A DNA stretch of 55,079 nt from an uncultured Collinsella sp. (GTDB lineage Bacteria > Actinomycetota > Coriobacteriia > Coriobacteriales > Coriobacteriaceae), in contig CABUUJ010000005.1 of the NCBI GenBank assembly GCA_902494715.1, forward strand, positions 1 through 55,079, given 5' to 3'. This document shows, one piece after another, positions 16,267-25,785 of this stretch. The notes under the pieces are model-generated. The model was not told the origin of the DNA. It did not search any database and saw nothing but the letters and a program-made list of their open reading frames with translations. A program made the translations under genes and the position numbers. How positions within the stretch are numbered: the first letter of the stretch is position 1; each line of letters starts with the position of its first letter.

Positions 16267-17727
16267 ATGTACAAGCGCACCAAGATTGTATGCACCATGG
16301 GTCCCGCCTGCGATAGCGACGAGACCATCCGCGAGATGATCAAGGCGGGCATGAACGTCGCCCGTTTTAACTTCTCGCACGGCTCCTACGACGAGCACCA
16401 CGGTCGCATCGAGCGCGTCCGCCGTATTTCCAAGGAGCTCGGCATGCCCGTCGGCATCCTGCTCGACACCAAGGGCCCCGAGGTCCGCACCGGCCTTTTG
16501 GTCGATGGCAAGAAGGTTGCCGTCAAGACCGGCGACAAGATCGTCGTCACCGCTCAGCCCACGTCCGAGGATTTCCACGGCACCGCTGAGCACATCTCCC
16601 TCGATTACCTGGCTCTGCCCTCCGAGGTCGAGAAGGGCTCCCTCATCCTGATCGATGACGGCCTGGTTGCCCTCGAGGTCGAGTCCGTCGACGGCCAGGA
16701 CATGACCTGCGTCGTTAAGAACGACGGCCTGATCGGCGAGCGCAAGGGCGTCAACATGCCCAACGTCAACATCTCGCTGCCCGCCATCACCGAGCGCGAT
16801 CGTCAGGACATCCTCTTTGGCCTGACCGAGAACATCGACTACATCGCCGCTTCCTTCATCCGTGACGGCGAGTCCGTCCGCGGCATCCGCGAGCTTTGCC
16901 GCGAGAACGGCGGCGAGCACGTGACGATCTTCCCGAAGATCGAGTGCGCCCTGGGCGTCGAGAACTTCGACGAGATCCTCGAGGCTTCCGACGGCATCAT
17001 GGTCGCCCGTGGCGACCTGGGCATCGAGATCAAGCCCGAGCTCGTTCCCCACATCCAGAAGGAGATCATCGCCAAGTGCAACGCGGCCTACAAGCCCGTT
17101 ATCACCGCTACGCAGATGCTCGACTCCATGCAGCAGAACCCGCGCCCGACGCGCGCCGAGGTTGCCGACGTTGCTAACGCCATTTACGACGGCACCGACG
17201 CCGTTATGCTGTCCGGCGAGTCCGCTGCCGGTAAGTACCCGGTCGAGGCCGTTAAGATGCAGGCCAGCATCGCTCTCGAGACCGAGAAGTACCTCCCGGC
17301 CCACGCTCCGCTCGAGGTTCCGGCTGACGCTCACGGCACCCGCGTCGTCAACAACGTTGTGGGTATGTCCGCTGTGAACATGGCTACCACCGTTGGCGCC
17401 AAGTGCATCACCGTGCCGACGACCACCGGTCGTACCGCTCGCCTGATCTCGCACTTCCGTCCCAACATGCCGATCTGCGCATTCTCCCGCCACGAGTGGG
17501 CCGTCCAGCAGATGATCATGTACTGGGGCGTTATCCCGCACCAGGCGGAGATTACCCAGGGCACCGTCAACGGCACGATCATCAAGGCGATCGAGACCGC
17601 CAAGGAGCTCGGCTACGTCGAGGCCGGCGACCTGACCGTCGCTACCGCCGGCGATCCCCGCATGAGCGTCCAGCTCGAGGACAAGGTCTCCTCGACCAAC
17701 GTCGCTTACGTCGCTCAGGTGCGCTAA
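16267..17727 (+). CDS. pyk: Pyruvate kinase
   Basis: 486 residues. The barrel begins with KIVCTMGPACDS and ARFNFSHG (Arg33, Asn35). LLDTKGPEVRTG carries Glu72, the residue linked with K+ dependence in pyruvate kinases. FPKIECALGVENF contains the active-site Lys224, followed by MVARGDLGIEI and the ATQMLDSM helix. The C-terminal allosteric domain follows (AKCITVPTTTGRTARLISHF). It converts PEP and ADP to pyruvate and ATP. Codon use is strongly biased to C-ending codons, as expected for a highly expressed gene. The signature has Cys in place of the usual Asn in KIEN. The AGATGGAGG site precedes the ATG. Confidence 0.97.
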   Translation: MYKRTKIVCTMGPACDSDETIREMIKAGMNVARFNFSHGSYDEHHGRIERVRRISKELGMPVGILLDTKGPEVRTGLLVDGKKVAVKTGDKIVVTAQPTSEDFHGTAEHISLDYLALPSEVEKGSLILIDDGLVALEVESVDGQDMTCVVKNDGLIGERKGVNMPNVNISLPAITERDRQDILFGLTENIDYIAASFIRDGESVRGIRELCRENGGEHVTIFPKIECALGVENFDEILEASDGIMVARGDLGIEIKPELVPHIQKEIIAKCNAAYKPVITATQMLDSMQQNPRPTRAEVADVANAIYDGTDAVMLSGESAAGKYPVEAVKMQASIALETEKYLPAHAPLEVPADAHGTRVVNNVVGMSAVNMATTVGAKCITVPTTTGRTARLISHFRPNMPICAFSRHEWAVQQMIMYWGVIPHQAEITQGTVNGTIIKAIETAKELGYVEAGDLTVATAGDPRMSVQLEDKVSSTNVAYVAQVR

Positions 17728-17760
17728 ATCGCACTTGCAAGCAGATTTGCATTGCAAAGG

Positions 17761-17791
17761 GCCCGGAAGGCATTGCCTTCCGGGCTTTTTT
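17761..17791 (+). terminator. Intrinsic terminator after pyk
   Basis: GCCCGGAAGGC pairs with GCCTTCCGGGC around a 3-nt loop, followed by TTTTTT. Confidence 0.93.
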
Positions 17792-17928
17792 AAGACCTTC
17801 TTCATATGCCGCCTCATCGATTTGCGTTCAGTCGCAAGCCTCTCCGATGCCGAGCGCACCACCGAAGAAGCCCTGCGACGGGAGCTGTTGGTCAATTGGG
17901 ATGAGCTGTTCACCGTCAAGCCGGCCGG

Positions 17929-18777
17929 CTAGCAGCTAGCGATCAGGGGGGCTGCGGGGACGTCAGAAGCAGCAACGCGAGCCGCAAATCCCGCCTCGGT
18001 CAGCTCGATGACCTCGGTAAACGTTGCATCGAAAAACTCCTCGGTTAGCAAGCGATACGGCGGATGATCGGGCTCGCCGGGGTTTTCGCGTACAATCTCG
18101 TGCATAACGCCAATGGTCTTGAGCACATATTCTTTATGGATGGGATACTGACCAAAACGGGTCGCCGCAGTATACAGGCGATCGGTCGCGCGCGGAATCG
18201 AAACGATGCCGAGTGTCTTGCCAAACCAGTCAAAGTCGCCTTGCTTTTTAATGCGGAATTCCTCGCACGGTTTGCCGCCGTGCGCCTCCAGGTACTGATT
18301 CACGCGCGTATTCCACACGGTATCGGCCACGAGGTGAGACCAAACGCCCAGCGTCAGATCGAGCAGCGACTGCGCCACGTCATCGGGCGCGAGCGAAAGC
18401 TCGCTAGCACCGGGACCGGCAACCGGCTCGGCATCCTTGTAGCGTTGGGGATAATGCACCCGATTGAGTCGCTCGCGCTCCTCGACAATCGAGGTCGCGT
18501 CAGCCGGCGTACCAACAGGCGCCCCTTTGAGCAGCGGCGCCACATAGGTGTCCCAAAACTCATGCTCGCGCGGCTTAGGGATAGGCTCGGGCTTTGCAAA
18601 GTGCGTAATGCGGTACGGGATGGGATCGGCGATGCCAGGGACCATATAGCCCACGAAGATATCCGGAACCACACAGCCAAACAAAAAGGCATTGCGGTCG
18701 CGCACGCTCTTGGCAAGCGCACCGGTGCGCTCCAGCAAACGCTCCGTTTGAGCGATATGAATGTTCCAGCTTGGCAT
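17929..18777 (-). CDS. Zinc-dependent phospholipase C-like protein
   Basis: 282 residues from ATG 18777 (an in-frame ATG at 18789 is also possible; GGGGG lies just upstream of the chosen one). It opens PSWNIHIAQTERLLE and has NAFLFGCVVPDIFVGYM, the start of the PF00882 zinc-dependent PLC fold, with GVWSHLVADTVWN supplying a further His/Asp cluster. No signal peptide is visible, unlike secreted clostridial PLCs, so it is probably a cytoplasmic metal-dependent hydrolase of unknown substrate. It stands alone between pyk and the metal transporter operon. Confidence 0.75.
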   Translation of the reverse strand: MPSWNIHIAQTERLLERTGALAKSVRDRNAFLFGCVVPDIFVGYMVPGIADPIPYRITHFAKPEPIPKPREHEFWDTYVAPLLKGAPVGTPADATSIVEERERLNRVHYPQRYKDAEPVAGPGASELSLAPDDVAQSLLDLTLGVWSHLVADTVWNTRVNQYLEAHGGKPCEEFRIKKQGDFDWFGKTLGIVSIPRATDRLYTAATRFGQYPIHKEYVLKTIGVMHEIVRENPGEPDHPPYRLLTEEFFDATFTEVIELTEAGFAARVAASDVPAAPLIASC

Positions 18778-18856
18778 AGCCACCCCCATAAAAACCTGGA
18801 TAACTATACCATCACGCCAAAGCCACGCGGGCGGCTACGCACGCTCTACGCAGCAA

Positions 18857-19627
18857 CTAGTCCGTCGCACCGCTTTCAGTTCCATACGACGGCGAAGGTG
18901 CCTCGACCACGTGATGATATCGATCGATATAGATGGCGCGGGCACCCAGGCGTCGCACCAAATCCTGGTGATGTGTGCTCATCAAGACCGTCTTACCCGC
19001 CGCGACGTAGGCCAGCAAGAAGTTGACCACGATGTCGCATGAATCCTCGTCGAGCCCATTGGTAGGCTCGTCGAGGACCAAGATATCCGGGTTCATCGAC
19101 ACCACCGCAGCCAGCGCAACGCGCTTCTTTTGCCCGCCCGAGAGCTGATAGGGAGAGGCGTCGGCAAGGTCGGCAACCTGGAACAGCCCCATGGCATCGC
19201 GCACACGGCGCTCGAGCTCGTCTGCCGGCAGTCCCATCTGCGCGGGACCAAAAGAAACTTCCTCGCCCACCGTAGCGCAGAACAGCTGGGCGTCGGCATT
19301 CTGGAACACAAAGCCCACGCGCTGATGAAAACGCTGAGCGGCCGCGGAATCCTTTAGAAACGTCGCATCGACCACGTGCCCGTCGAACAGGTATGCCCCT
19401 GCGTCCGCGAGCTCAAGGCCGTTAATAAGGCGCATAATCGTCGTCTTACCGCAGCCGTTGGGACCGAGCAGGGCAACGAGTTCACCACGATCGACCTGCA
19501 GCGACACGCCATCGACAACCGTATGCCCCGCATAGGAGAACACCACGTCGCGCAGCTCGATGAGCGGCGCGACCTCGGCGCCGCCCGCACCGTTCGTGCC
19601 CGCCGCACTATTCATATCGATCGTCAA
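18857..19627 (-). CDS. cbiO: ECF-type nickel/cobalt transporter ATPase
   Basis: 256 residues. Walker A GPNGCGKTT at 55-63, Q-loop in FVFQNADAQLF (Gln108), signature LSGGQKKR (161-168), Walker B ILVLDEPTNGLDED, and a His switch in MSTHHQD. The FQNADAQLF block is typical of CbiO/EcfA. It is the last gene of the cbiM-Q-O operon, 44 bp after cbiQ. The first ~20 residues are a low-complexity extension; a second ATG lies at 19615. It energises metal uptake with CbiQ and CbiM. Confidence 0.93.
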   Translation of the reverse strand: MTIDMNSAAGTNGAGGAEVAPLIELRDVVFSYAGHTVVDGVSLQVDRGELVALLGPNGCGKTTIMRLINGLELADAGAYLFDGHVVDATFLKDSAAAQRFHQRVGFVFQNADAQLFCATVGEEVSFGPAQMGLPADELERRVRDAMGLFQVADLADASPYQLSGGQKKRVALAAVVSMNPDILVLDEPTNGLDEDSCDIVVNFLLAYVAAGKTVLMSTHHQDLVRRLGARAIYIDRYHHVVEAPSPSYGTESGATD

Positions 19628-19671
19628 AACGTCGCCCTTCCCTACTCACATCGACGGCTAGACCGCCCGCG

Positions 19672-20508
19672 CTACAGTACCGCACACAACACGGCGAGCA
19701 ACGCCACGCCGACCGCATAGACCGCATCGCGCCAGCCAAAGCCGCTCCGCGCGGGAGCCGAATACGCGCCGGCAAAGCCGCGGCAGAGCATGGCCTCGTC
19801 CATCGCGCGGCTGCATTCCATCGCCTTGATAAAGGTCATGCCCATGATACCCGCGATCGAATCGGTACGCGAAAATCCCTCAGGCGCACGGCCAACGCTG
19901 CGCAGCATGACCGATTCGCACAAATTGTGCGCCGTGCGACCCAGCACCTCGACGTGCTTGAGCGCCATATCAAACGTAAAGATGACCTCGTCGGGTAGAT
20001 GCAGCATCTTGAGCGCCGCCGACATGCGGCTCCAGGTGAGCGTCCACGAAACGCCCAGCACGAGCGACACATTAATGAACGTCTTAAGCGCAATTTTGAG
20101 CATGGCGCCCGTAGCGGAAGCGCCCAGCAGCAGGGCAGGCAGCGCCAAAACCACGGCGAGCCCCGCGGCGCCAAGCGCCGGCACAAAGGTCGCGCGCAGC
20201 CCGCGTACGGGGCGCACGGCAACGAGCACCAGCGCAATGGCCGCCATCAACATGAGGTACAGCGGGCTCTGTGTCAGACACACGCACAGGATGCAGACGA
20301 ACATCCCCACCAGGCGCACCGGAGCCGAAACGCAAGAAAGGGCGCGGTCGACCATCGACCCGCCCTCGTGCGCACCCCCACCCAGGCGAACCCGCTCAAG
20401 CAGGCTCGCCAGGTGCAGGACATTCTTTTGCATCACGCGATGCCGAGCCCCCACGGGCTCGTAACGCTGCTCGACCGCAAGCCAGCTAGGCAGCTCGGCT
20501 ATTGCCAT
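19672..20508 (-). CDS. cbiQ: ECF transmembrane coupling protein
   Basis: 278 residues. A ~60-residue cytoplasmic N-terminus is followed by several membrane helices (LVGMFVCILCVCLTQSPLYL, AGLAVVLALPALLLGASATG). Two cytoplasmic coupling helices follow, with the T-component pattern AMDEAMLCRGFAGAY, the Ala-Arg-Gly-type motif that docks on the ATPase. The start overlaps the end of cbiM by 23 bp. ATG 20508 is used; 20514 is an alternative. Confidence 0.9.
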   Translation of the reverse strand: MAIAELPSWLAVEQRYEPVGARHRVMQKNVLHLASLLERVRLGGGAHEGGSMVDRALSCVSAPVRLVGMFVCILCVCLTQSPLYLMLMAAIALVLVAVRPVRGLRATFVPALGAAGLAVVLALPALLLGASATGAMLKIALKTFINVSLVLGVSWTLTWSRMSAALKMLHLPDEVIFTFDMALKHVEVLGRTAHNLCESVMLRSVGRAPEGFSRTDSIAGIMGMTFIKAMECSRAMDEAMLCRGFAGAYSAPARSGFGWRDAVYAVGVALLAVLCAVL

Positions 20509-21571
20509 GAGCACCGCTTTCCTTAACCGTCAGCGAGATCAGACGGAATGCGATGGTAAGCACCGCCACGCCAATCACGCCGGACAGGATATACATGGCA
20601 GCCTGACCGGCAAAGCCAAGACCCTGCTCCTCGGAATAGGCCTGCAGGTAATCACCCGTAGGCAGAGCGTCGGCAAAGGTCGGGGTATCAAGGCCGACCG
20701 AAGCCTGCAGGCTGTCGTCACCAGCCTCCTGAACGGCGGTCGCGGCGCCCTCGGCGTCCCACTCGCCCCATGCGTCACCTGTGGCAAGCAAGCCGAGCGG
20801 CGTAGCCACGACAAGTACGGCAACCAAGATGAGCGTGGGGACCAGCGAGGTCTTCTTGGCAGCAGCGCCCTCGGCAGCAAGCTGTCCATCGGCGGCTTCG
20901 GGGCCGACGATAACGCTCGGCGCCGTCTTCTTGATAAAGCCGTAGATCGCGGCAGTCGCCACGCCCTCGACCACGCCGGCTACCAACATATGCGGAATCA
21001 TCATGGCCGGAATGGCAATGGACAGCGGGAAGGGGCAGTACAGCGGAGCGCCCGAAGCATTCGTGAAAAGCATCGGCTGAATACCAAACTCGATTGCTGC
21101 GCACAGGGCCGCCAGGCACAGGCCGACCCAGCCGCTTACGATGGCCGAAACCGAGGTGCCCCAGCTCTTGTCGTGCAAACGGCTGTTAAGCGCGCGGAAC
21201 ACGATGGCTGCGGCAAACGGCAACACGAAGGCCATGTTAAAGCAGTTAGCGCCAAAGGACAGGATGCCGCCGTCGCCAAACAGCAGCGCTTGCAGCGCCA
21301 GCGCGACCGAAACCGCGATAGCCGCGGCCTCGGGGCCCAGCAGCAGCGCGATGAGTGCGCCACCAACGGCGTGGCCAGTGGTGCCGCCGGGCAGCGGCAC
21401 GTTGAACATCATAAGCAAGAAGGAAAATGCGGCGCAGATGCCCAGGAAAGCCATGTGCTCGCGATCGAGCGTGGCGCGCACCTTCTTGATACAGTGAACC
21501 CAGACGGGCACCATCGCCACCGCCATGACGGCATCGGTCTGCGGGGACAGATAATTATCTGGAATGTGCAT
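20486..21571 (-). CDS. cbiM: Nickel/cobalt ECF substrate-binding membrane protein (CbiM with CbiN/PDGLE-like tail)
   Basis: 361 residues. It begins MHIPDNYLSP; the free N-terminus and His2 are known metal ligands in CbiM/NikM, and GGTTGHAVGG supplies the further conserved His. About seven helices fill residues ~15-220. After a variable linker, a C-terminal part (LVPTLILVAVLVVATPLGLL, an extracytoplasmic stretch with DALPTGDYLQAYSEE, and a last helix) has the layout of a fused CbiN/PDGLE domain, so no separate cbiN is needed. The gene has a GGGAGGCG site. Its promoter carries a NikR-type palindrome, so nickel is favoured over cobalt. Confidence 0.93.
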   Translation of the reverse strand: MHIPDNYLSPQTDAVMAVAMVPVWVHCIKKVRATLDREHMAFLGICAAFSFLLMMFNVPLPGGTTGHAVGGALIALLLGPEAAAIAVSVALALQALLFGDGGILSFGANCFNMAFVLPFAAAIVFRALNSRLHDKSWGTSVSAIVSGWVGLCLAALCAAIEFGIQPMLFTNASGAPLYCPFPLSIAIPAMMIPHMLVAGVVEGVATAAIYGFIKKTAPSVIVGPEAADGQLAAEGAAAKKTSLVPTLILVAVLVVATPLGLLATGDAWGEWDAEGAATAVQEAGDDSLQASVGLDTPTFADALPTGDYLQAYSEEQGLGFAGQAAMYILSGVIGVAVLTIAFRLISLTVKESGAHGNSRAA

Positions 21572-21628
21572 GTACGCCTCCCGGTTATCGGCGCACGGAA
21601 TTGCAACGCCGCTTGAATCACCTTTCCA

Positions 21629-21656
21629 GTGTTACGTAATGTCAGATTCGTAACAC
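21629..21656. promoter_or_regulatory. NikR-type operator
   Basis: GTGTTAC and GTAACAC are perfect inverted half-sites separated by 14 bp, and the symmetry extends inward by another base pair. This matches the GTGTTAC-N13/14-GTAACAC arrangement described for Geobacter-type NikR. It lies ~58 bp before the cbiM start and just downstream of the predicted transcription start, a repressor position. Confidence 0.7.
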
Positions 21657-21666
21657 GCCGCGGGCT

Positions 21667-21695
21667 ATCATAGCAAAACGGCGCACTGCCGACAA
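21667..21695 (-). promoter_or_regulatory. Promoter of the cbiMQO operon
   Basis: Minus strand TTGTCG (21690-21695), a 17-bp spacer, and TATGAT (21667-21672). Expected start near 21660, immediately before the NikR-type palindrome. The rest of 21696-21817 holds no visible gene. Confidence 0.65.
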
Positions 21696-21817
21696 AGCAG
21701 CACGCCGTTATGTAATGCGCGTGTCATATATGCAGGCTCAACGGTGCCTTATACCGAAAACAGCAGTCACGTAAGACTCGGCAGCAGCCACCGCTGACCC
21801 ATACCCCAGCGCAGGAC

Positions 21818-24271
21818 CTAGCCGCGGACCTCGCCGTTTACGCCCTTGCACACCTTGGTGACGATCTTCTGGTGCGCCTTTTCGACCTCTTCGCTGGTGA
21901 GCGTGTGGTCGTCGGAGCGATACGTAAGCGCAAAGGCCATGGATTTCTTGCCCTTGCCGATGCGGACCGGATCGCGGTAGACATCGAACAGGCGCACGCC
22001 CTCGAGCAGCTTGCCGCCGGCACTCGTAATACGACGCTCAAGATCCTCGCAGGTCACAGTGTTGTCGACCACGATAGCAAGGTCGTGCTCAACGGCCGGG
22101 TACTGCGAGAACTCACGGTAGTTCTCCTGGTTGCGGGCGCCCTTGATCAGCTTGTCCAGGTCGAGCTCAAAGGCAACGACGACCTCGTCAATGCCCATAG
22201 CCTCGCGCGCCTCGGGGTGGATCTCGCCAACCCAGCCCAGCACGGTACCGCCCGAGAGCACCTCGGCAGCACGACCCGGCTGCAGGAAGGCATAGCTCTC
22301 GCCCTCGACGGGACGGAATCGAACCTTCTCGATGCGCAGCTGAGCAAGCAGCTCCTCAACGATGCCCTTGCCAAAGAAGAAGCGCAGCTTACGGTACTTC
22401 ATGCTCCAGGACTGCTCGCTCCACTGGCCCGAGAGCACGCCCGCTACGGACTTGGTCTCCTTGGGCAGGCTGGCGTTCTCGCGACCGTGGAACAAGCTGC
22501 CGACCTCGTACAGGTGCACGTTGGGCGTGCCGTGGGCCTCGTTATAGGCCACGGATTGCAGCAGGCCCGGCAGCAGCGAACGGCGCATCTCGGTCTGCTC
22601 GGCCACCAGCGGGTTCATGAGAACCACGGGGCAGCCGCGGCCCTCGGTGGACATGCCAATCTTCTCCAGGTCGCCCGGGGCAGCAAAGCCAAAGGTCGTG
22701 GTCTCGTTGAGGCCACAGGCGCGCAGGATCTCGCCGACCTTGCGGGTAAGCTTCTGCTCGCGCGTCAGACCGCCGATGTGGTTCTTGGCAGCCGGAATGG
22801 TTGCCGTGACGCGACCCATGCCCCATAGGCGCAGGACCTCCTCGATCAGGTCGATCTCACGCGGCAGGTCGGGACGGAAGCTCGGCGGCGTGACCATAAA
22901 GTCCTCGCCGTCGCGCTCGACGGTGCAGCCCAGGCGGGTGAGCGAGCGCTCGATAAAGTCGGGCTCGATGTCGGCACCGCAGATGGCGTGCACGCGGGCC
23001 AGGCGCAGCTTGATGCTGTCGATGGTCTTGGGCGCGGGGAACACGTCCACATAGCCGGGGGCGACCTCGCCGCCGGCGATCTCCTCGATAAGCGCGCACG
23101 TCACATTGGCGACGTCCACGCAGCCGGTCTCGTCGACCTGGCGCTCAAAGCGGATGGAGGCGTCGGAGATCAGCGACAGGTCACGGCTGGTGTGCGAGGT
23201 GCGGCCGGCGTTGAAGCAGGCGCTCTCGACCATCACATCGACGGTATCGTCCTCGATCTCGGAATCCATACCGCCCATGACACCGGCCAGCGCCACGGGA
23301 CGCTCGCCGTCGGTGATGAGGCCCATGCCGGCGTCGAGCACGCGCTCCTCGCCGTCGAGAGTCGTGAACTTCTCGTCCTGCTGGGCGGCGCGAACCACCA
23401 CACGACGGCGGCCATCGCGCTCGGCAAAGGTGTCCAGGTCAAAGGCGTGCAGCGGCTGACCGGTGAGCATCATCACGTAGTTGGTGATATCGACAATGTT
23501 GTTGTGCGGGCGCACGCCCAGGGCGTTGAGGCGCTTGACCATCCAGTCGGGCGAGGGGCCGACCTTCACGTTGCGCACGATGCGGGCGACGTAGCGGTCG
23601 CACAGGCCCTCGTCGGCAATCTCGACCGAAAGCTCGTCGTCGGTCGCACGGCCGGTCTCGGCCTTGATGGCAGGCAGCTCAACGTGGAAATCGCGGTCGA
23701 AGATGGCGCCGGTCTCGCGGGCCATGCCGATCATGGACAGGCAATCGGGACGGTTGGGCGTGATCTCGCAGTCAAGCACGGTATCGCTCGAGCCCACGTA
23801 CTCGGCAAACGGCATGCCGCAGGGCGTATCCTCGGGCAGGATCATGATGCCGGAGTGGTCGCCGCCCAGGCCGAGCTCGCGCGCGGAGCAGTTCATGCCC
23901 ATGGACACGACGCCGCGAAGCTTGCTCTTCTTGATCTTGACGTCGCCGGGCAGGACAGCGCCAATCATGGCCGTGACGATGTGGTCGCCGGCCTCGAAGT
24001 TCTGCGCGCCGCAGACGATCTGCAGCGGAGCGGGGTTGCCGTCGGCGTCGAGGTTCTTGTCGCCCACGTCGACCGAGCACACATACATATGGTCGCTATC
24101 GGGGTGCGGGGTCTTGGTGAGCACCTTGGCGGTCACCACGTGGTCGAAGGACTCGCCCACGGTGTCGATCGCCTCGACCTCGGTGCCGGTACGGATATAT
24201 TCGTCCGAAAGGGTCTTGGGATCCTCCGGAATATCGATCATGGTCTTGAGCCAGTCGTAAGAAACACGCAT
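21818..24271 (-). CDS. pheT: Phenylalanine-tRNA ligase beta subunit
   Basis: 817 residues. MRVSYDWLKTMIDIP opens the B1 domain; VVTAKVLTKTPHPDSDHMYV begins the EMAP-like tRNA-binding domain. The B3/B4 editing region, the B5 segment and the catalytic-like core follow, and the C-terminal FDX-ACB anticodon-binding domain is visible from REFSQYPAVEHDLAIVVD to the end. With PheS it makes the alpha2-beta2 enzyme. It starts 63 bp after pheS with an AAAGGAG site. No defects are visible. Confidence 0.96.
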   Translation of the reverse strand: MRVSYDWLKTMIDIPEDPKTLSDEYIRTGTEVEAIDTVGESFDHVVTAKVLTKTPHPDSDHMYVCSVDVGDKNLDADGNPAPLQIVCGAQNFEAGDHIVTAMIGAVLPGDVKIKKSKLRGVVSMGMNCSARELGLGGDHSGIMILPEDTPCGMPFAEYVGSSDTVLDCEITPNRPDCLSMIGMARETGAIFDRDFHVELPAIKAETGRATDDELSVEIADEGLCDRYVARIVRNVKVGPSPDWMVKRLNALGVRPHNNIVDITNYVMMLTGQPLHAFDLDTFAERDGRRRVVVRAAQQDEKFTTLDGEERVLDAGMGLITDGERPVALAGVMGGMDSEIEDDTVDVMVESACFNAGRTSHTSRDLSLISDASIRFERQVDETGCVDVANVTCALIEEIAGGEVAPGYVDVFPAPKTIDSIKLRLARVHAICGADIEPDFIERSLTRLGCTVERDGEDFMVTPPSFRPDLPREIDLIEEVLRLWGMGRVTATIPAAKNHIGGLTREQKLTRKVGEILRACGLNETTTFGFAAPGDLEKIGMSTEGRGCPVVLMNPLVAEQTEMRRSLLPGLLQSVAYNEAHGTPNVHLYEVGSLFHGRENASLPKETKSVAGVLSGQWSEQSWSMKYRKLRFFFGKGIVEELLAQLRIEKVRFRPVEGESYAFLQPGRAAEVLSGGTVLGWVGEIHPEAREAMGIDEVVVAFELDLDKLIKGARNQENYREFSQYPAVEHDLAIVVDNTVTCEDLERRITSAGGKLLEGVRLFDVYRDPVRIGKGKKSMAFALTYRSDDHTLTSEEVEKAHQKIVTKVCKGVNGEVRG

Positions 24272-24334
24272 CTAACTGGTCTCCTTTCATAAATGCGGCT
24301 TTGAGCCGGAAACTGCAACTAAGAAGAAAGCGTT

Positions 24335-25411
24335 CTAGAACTGGTTCAAGAACCTCATGTCACCAGTCATCAACGTGCGCAGGTCGGGCAGGTCGTAGCG
24401 CAGTGCCGCGACGCGCTCGGCGCCAATACCAAAGGCGAAGCCGGTGTACTTCTCGGGGTCGATGCCGCAGTTGATCAGGACGTTGGGGTCGACCATACCG
24501 CAGCCCAGGATCTCGATCCAGCCGCTGTGCTTGCAGAAGTTGCAGCCCTTGCCGCCGCACACGTGGCAGCTCACGTCCACCTCGCAGCTGGGCTCGGTGA
24601 AGGGGAAGAAGTGCGGGCGGTAACGCGTCTTGCGATCCTCGCCAAACATGCACTTAACAAAGTAGTCGAGCGTGCCCTTAAGATCGCCAAAGGTGATGCC
24701 CTCGTCGACGACCAGGCCCTCAATCTGGTTGAACTGCGGCAGGTGGCAGGCGTCGGCCGTGTCGGGACGGTAGACGGTGCCCGGGCAGATCATGTAGATG
24801 GGCGGCTTCTGCGACTCCATGGTGTGGATCTGCACGCCCGAGGTCTGGGTGCGCAGCAGCACGTCGGACTCACCGTGAGCGTGAGCCTCGGGATGCGCGA
24901 CGCTGCCGGGGTTGTTGTCGACCACATAGAACGTGTCGCGAGCCGAGCGGCTCGGGTGATCCATGGGCGCGTTGAGCGCGGTGAAGTTGTAGTAGGAAGT
25001 ATCGACCATGGGGCCGGACTCGACGGTGTAGCCGATACCGCAGAAGATGTCCTCGGCCTCCTCGATGATCTGCTTGATCAGGTGCTGGTGACCGATCTGC
25101 GGACGGATGCCCGGCAGCGTGATGTCGACGGCCTCGTGCTCGAGCGCGTGCTTGAGGGCGGCAGCCTTCATCTCGGTGGTGCGCTCGTCGAGCATGCCCT
25201 CGATCAGCTGGCGCATCTCGTTGGCGCGTTTGCCCATCATGGGACGATCCTCGGGGGCGAGCTTGCCCATCATGCGCATCAGGCCGGTGATACGGCCCTT
25301 GCGGCCGAGCAGCTCAACGCGCGCGGCCTCGAGCTTGGCAGCGTCGTCGGCGCCTGCGACGAGCTCCTTGGCCTCTTCCTCGAGTTTGACCAGATCATCA
25401 ATCAGACTCAT
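24335..25411 (-). CDS. pheS: Phenylalanine-tRNA ligase alpha subunit
   Basis: 358 residues from ATG 25411 (GAAAGGGAAGACATG context). The N-terminal coiled-coil arm is followed by the class II core: DTFYVVDNN, LLRTQTSGVQIHTME and PGTVYRPDTADACHLPQFNQ (motif 2). Then come the bacterial Cys cluster SCHVCGGKGCNFCKHSGW and motif 3 in GIGAERVAALRYDLPDLR. It activates phenylalanine for tRNA-Phe. First gene of the pheST operon, controlled by the T-box leader upstream. Confidence 0.96.
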   Translation of the reverse strand: MSLIDDLVKLEEEAKELVAGADDAAKLEAARVELLGRKGRITGLMRMMGKLAPEDRPMMGKRANEMRQLIEGMLDERTTEMKAAALKHALEHEAVDITLPGIRPQIGHQHLIKQIIEEAEDIFCGIGYTVESGPMVDTSYYNFTALNAPMDHPSRSARDTFYVVDNNPGSVAHPEAHAHGESDVLLRTQTSGVQIHTMESQKPPIYMICPGTVYRPDTADACHLPQFNQIEGLVVDEGITFGDLKGTLDYFVKCMFGEDRKTRYRPHFFPFTEPSCEVDVSCHVCGGKGCNFCKHSGWIEILGCGMVDPNVLINCGIDPEKYTGFAFGIGAERVAALRYDLPDLRTLMTGDMRFLNQF

Positions 25412-25496
25412 GTCTTCCCTTTCGTCTCTCGCGCATCCGCACTCCGGGACGGCTGACGCTGCCCGATGCTGCGGATGCGCGGCCCGGTTCGGTAAC

Positions 25497-25785
25497 AAAA
25501 AACCGTCCTCGGGCATGTGCATTGCCCAAGGACGGTTAAATTCCGCGGTACCACCTTGTTTGACCCGGCGGATGTCTGGCCCGCCGCGCCCACTCTGTGC
25601 CTCTTGTCGCGAGGCTCACGGCTTCCCTACTGGGACTTTGCTGCCACTGGCCGCGTGCCCGTTGAGGTCGCTGCTCGGGAGTGAACGCTTGGCCCTTGCC
25701 ACCGCAGGAAGGCTTGCAGCCCATGACCCTCCCTCTCTTGCCGGCGACGCGGCGGGCAAAACCCTCTCCGTCAACGCATTGGGCT
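25497..25785 (-). promoter_or_regulatory. T-box leader controlling pheST (phenylalanine)
   Basis: The conserved T-box core GGTGGTACCGCGGAAT is at 25541-25555 (minus strand), followed by a terminator stem (AACCGTCC...GGACGGTT, 25501-25537) and a run of six T. Stem I occupies roughly 25600-25785, and a UUC codon at 25683-25685 in the sequence GCGTTCACTCC fits as specifier for tRNA-Phe. Uncharged tRNA-Phe would favour the antiterminator and pheST expression. The upstream end is approximate. Confidence 0.88.

Noticed and set aside
17735..17932. Small plus-strand gene after pyk (65 codons)
   Set aside because: It runs through the pyk terminator, has no ribosome site, and the end overlaps the phospholipase-like gene; at most a remnant.
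21572..21817. Cobalamin riboswitch before cbiM
   Set aside because: No B12-box-like sequence is seen; a NikR-type palindrome and promoter explain the region better.
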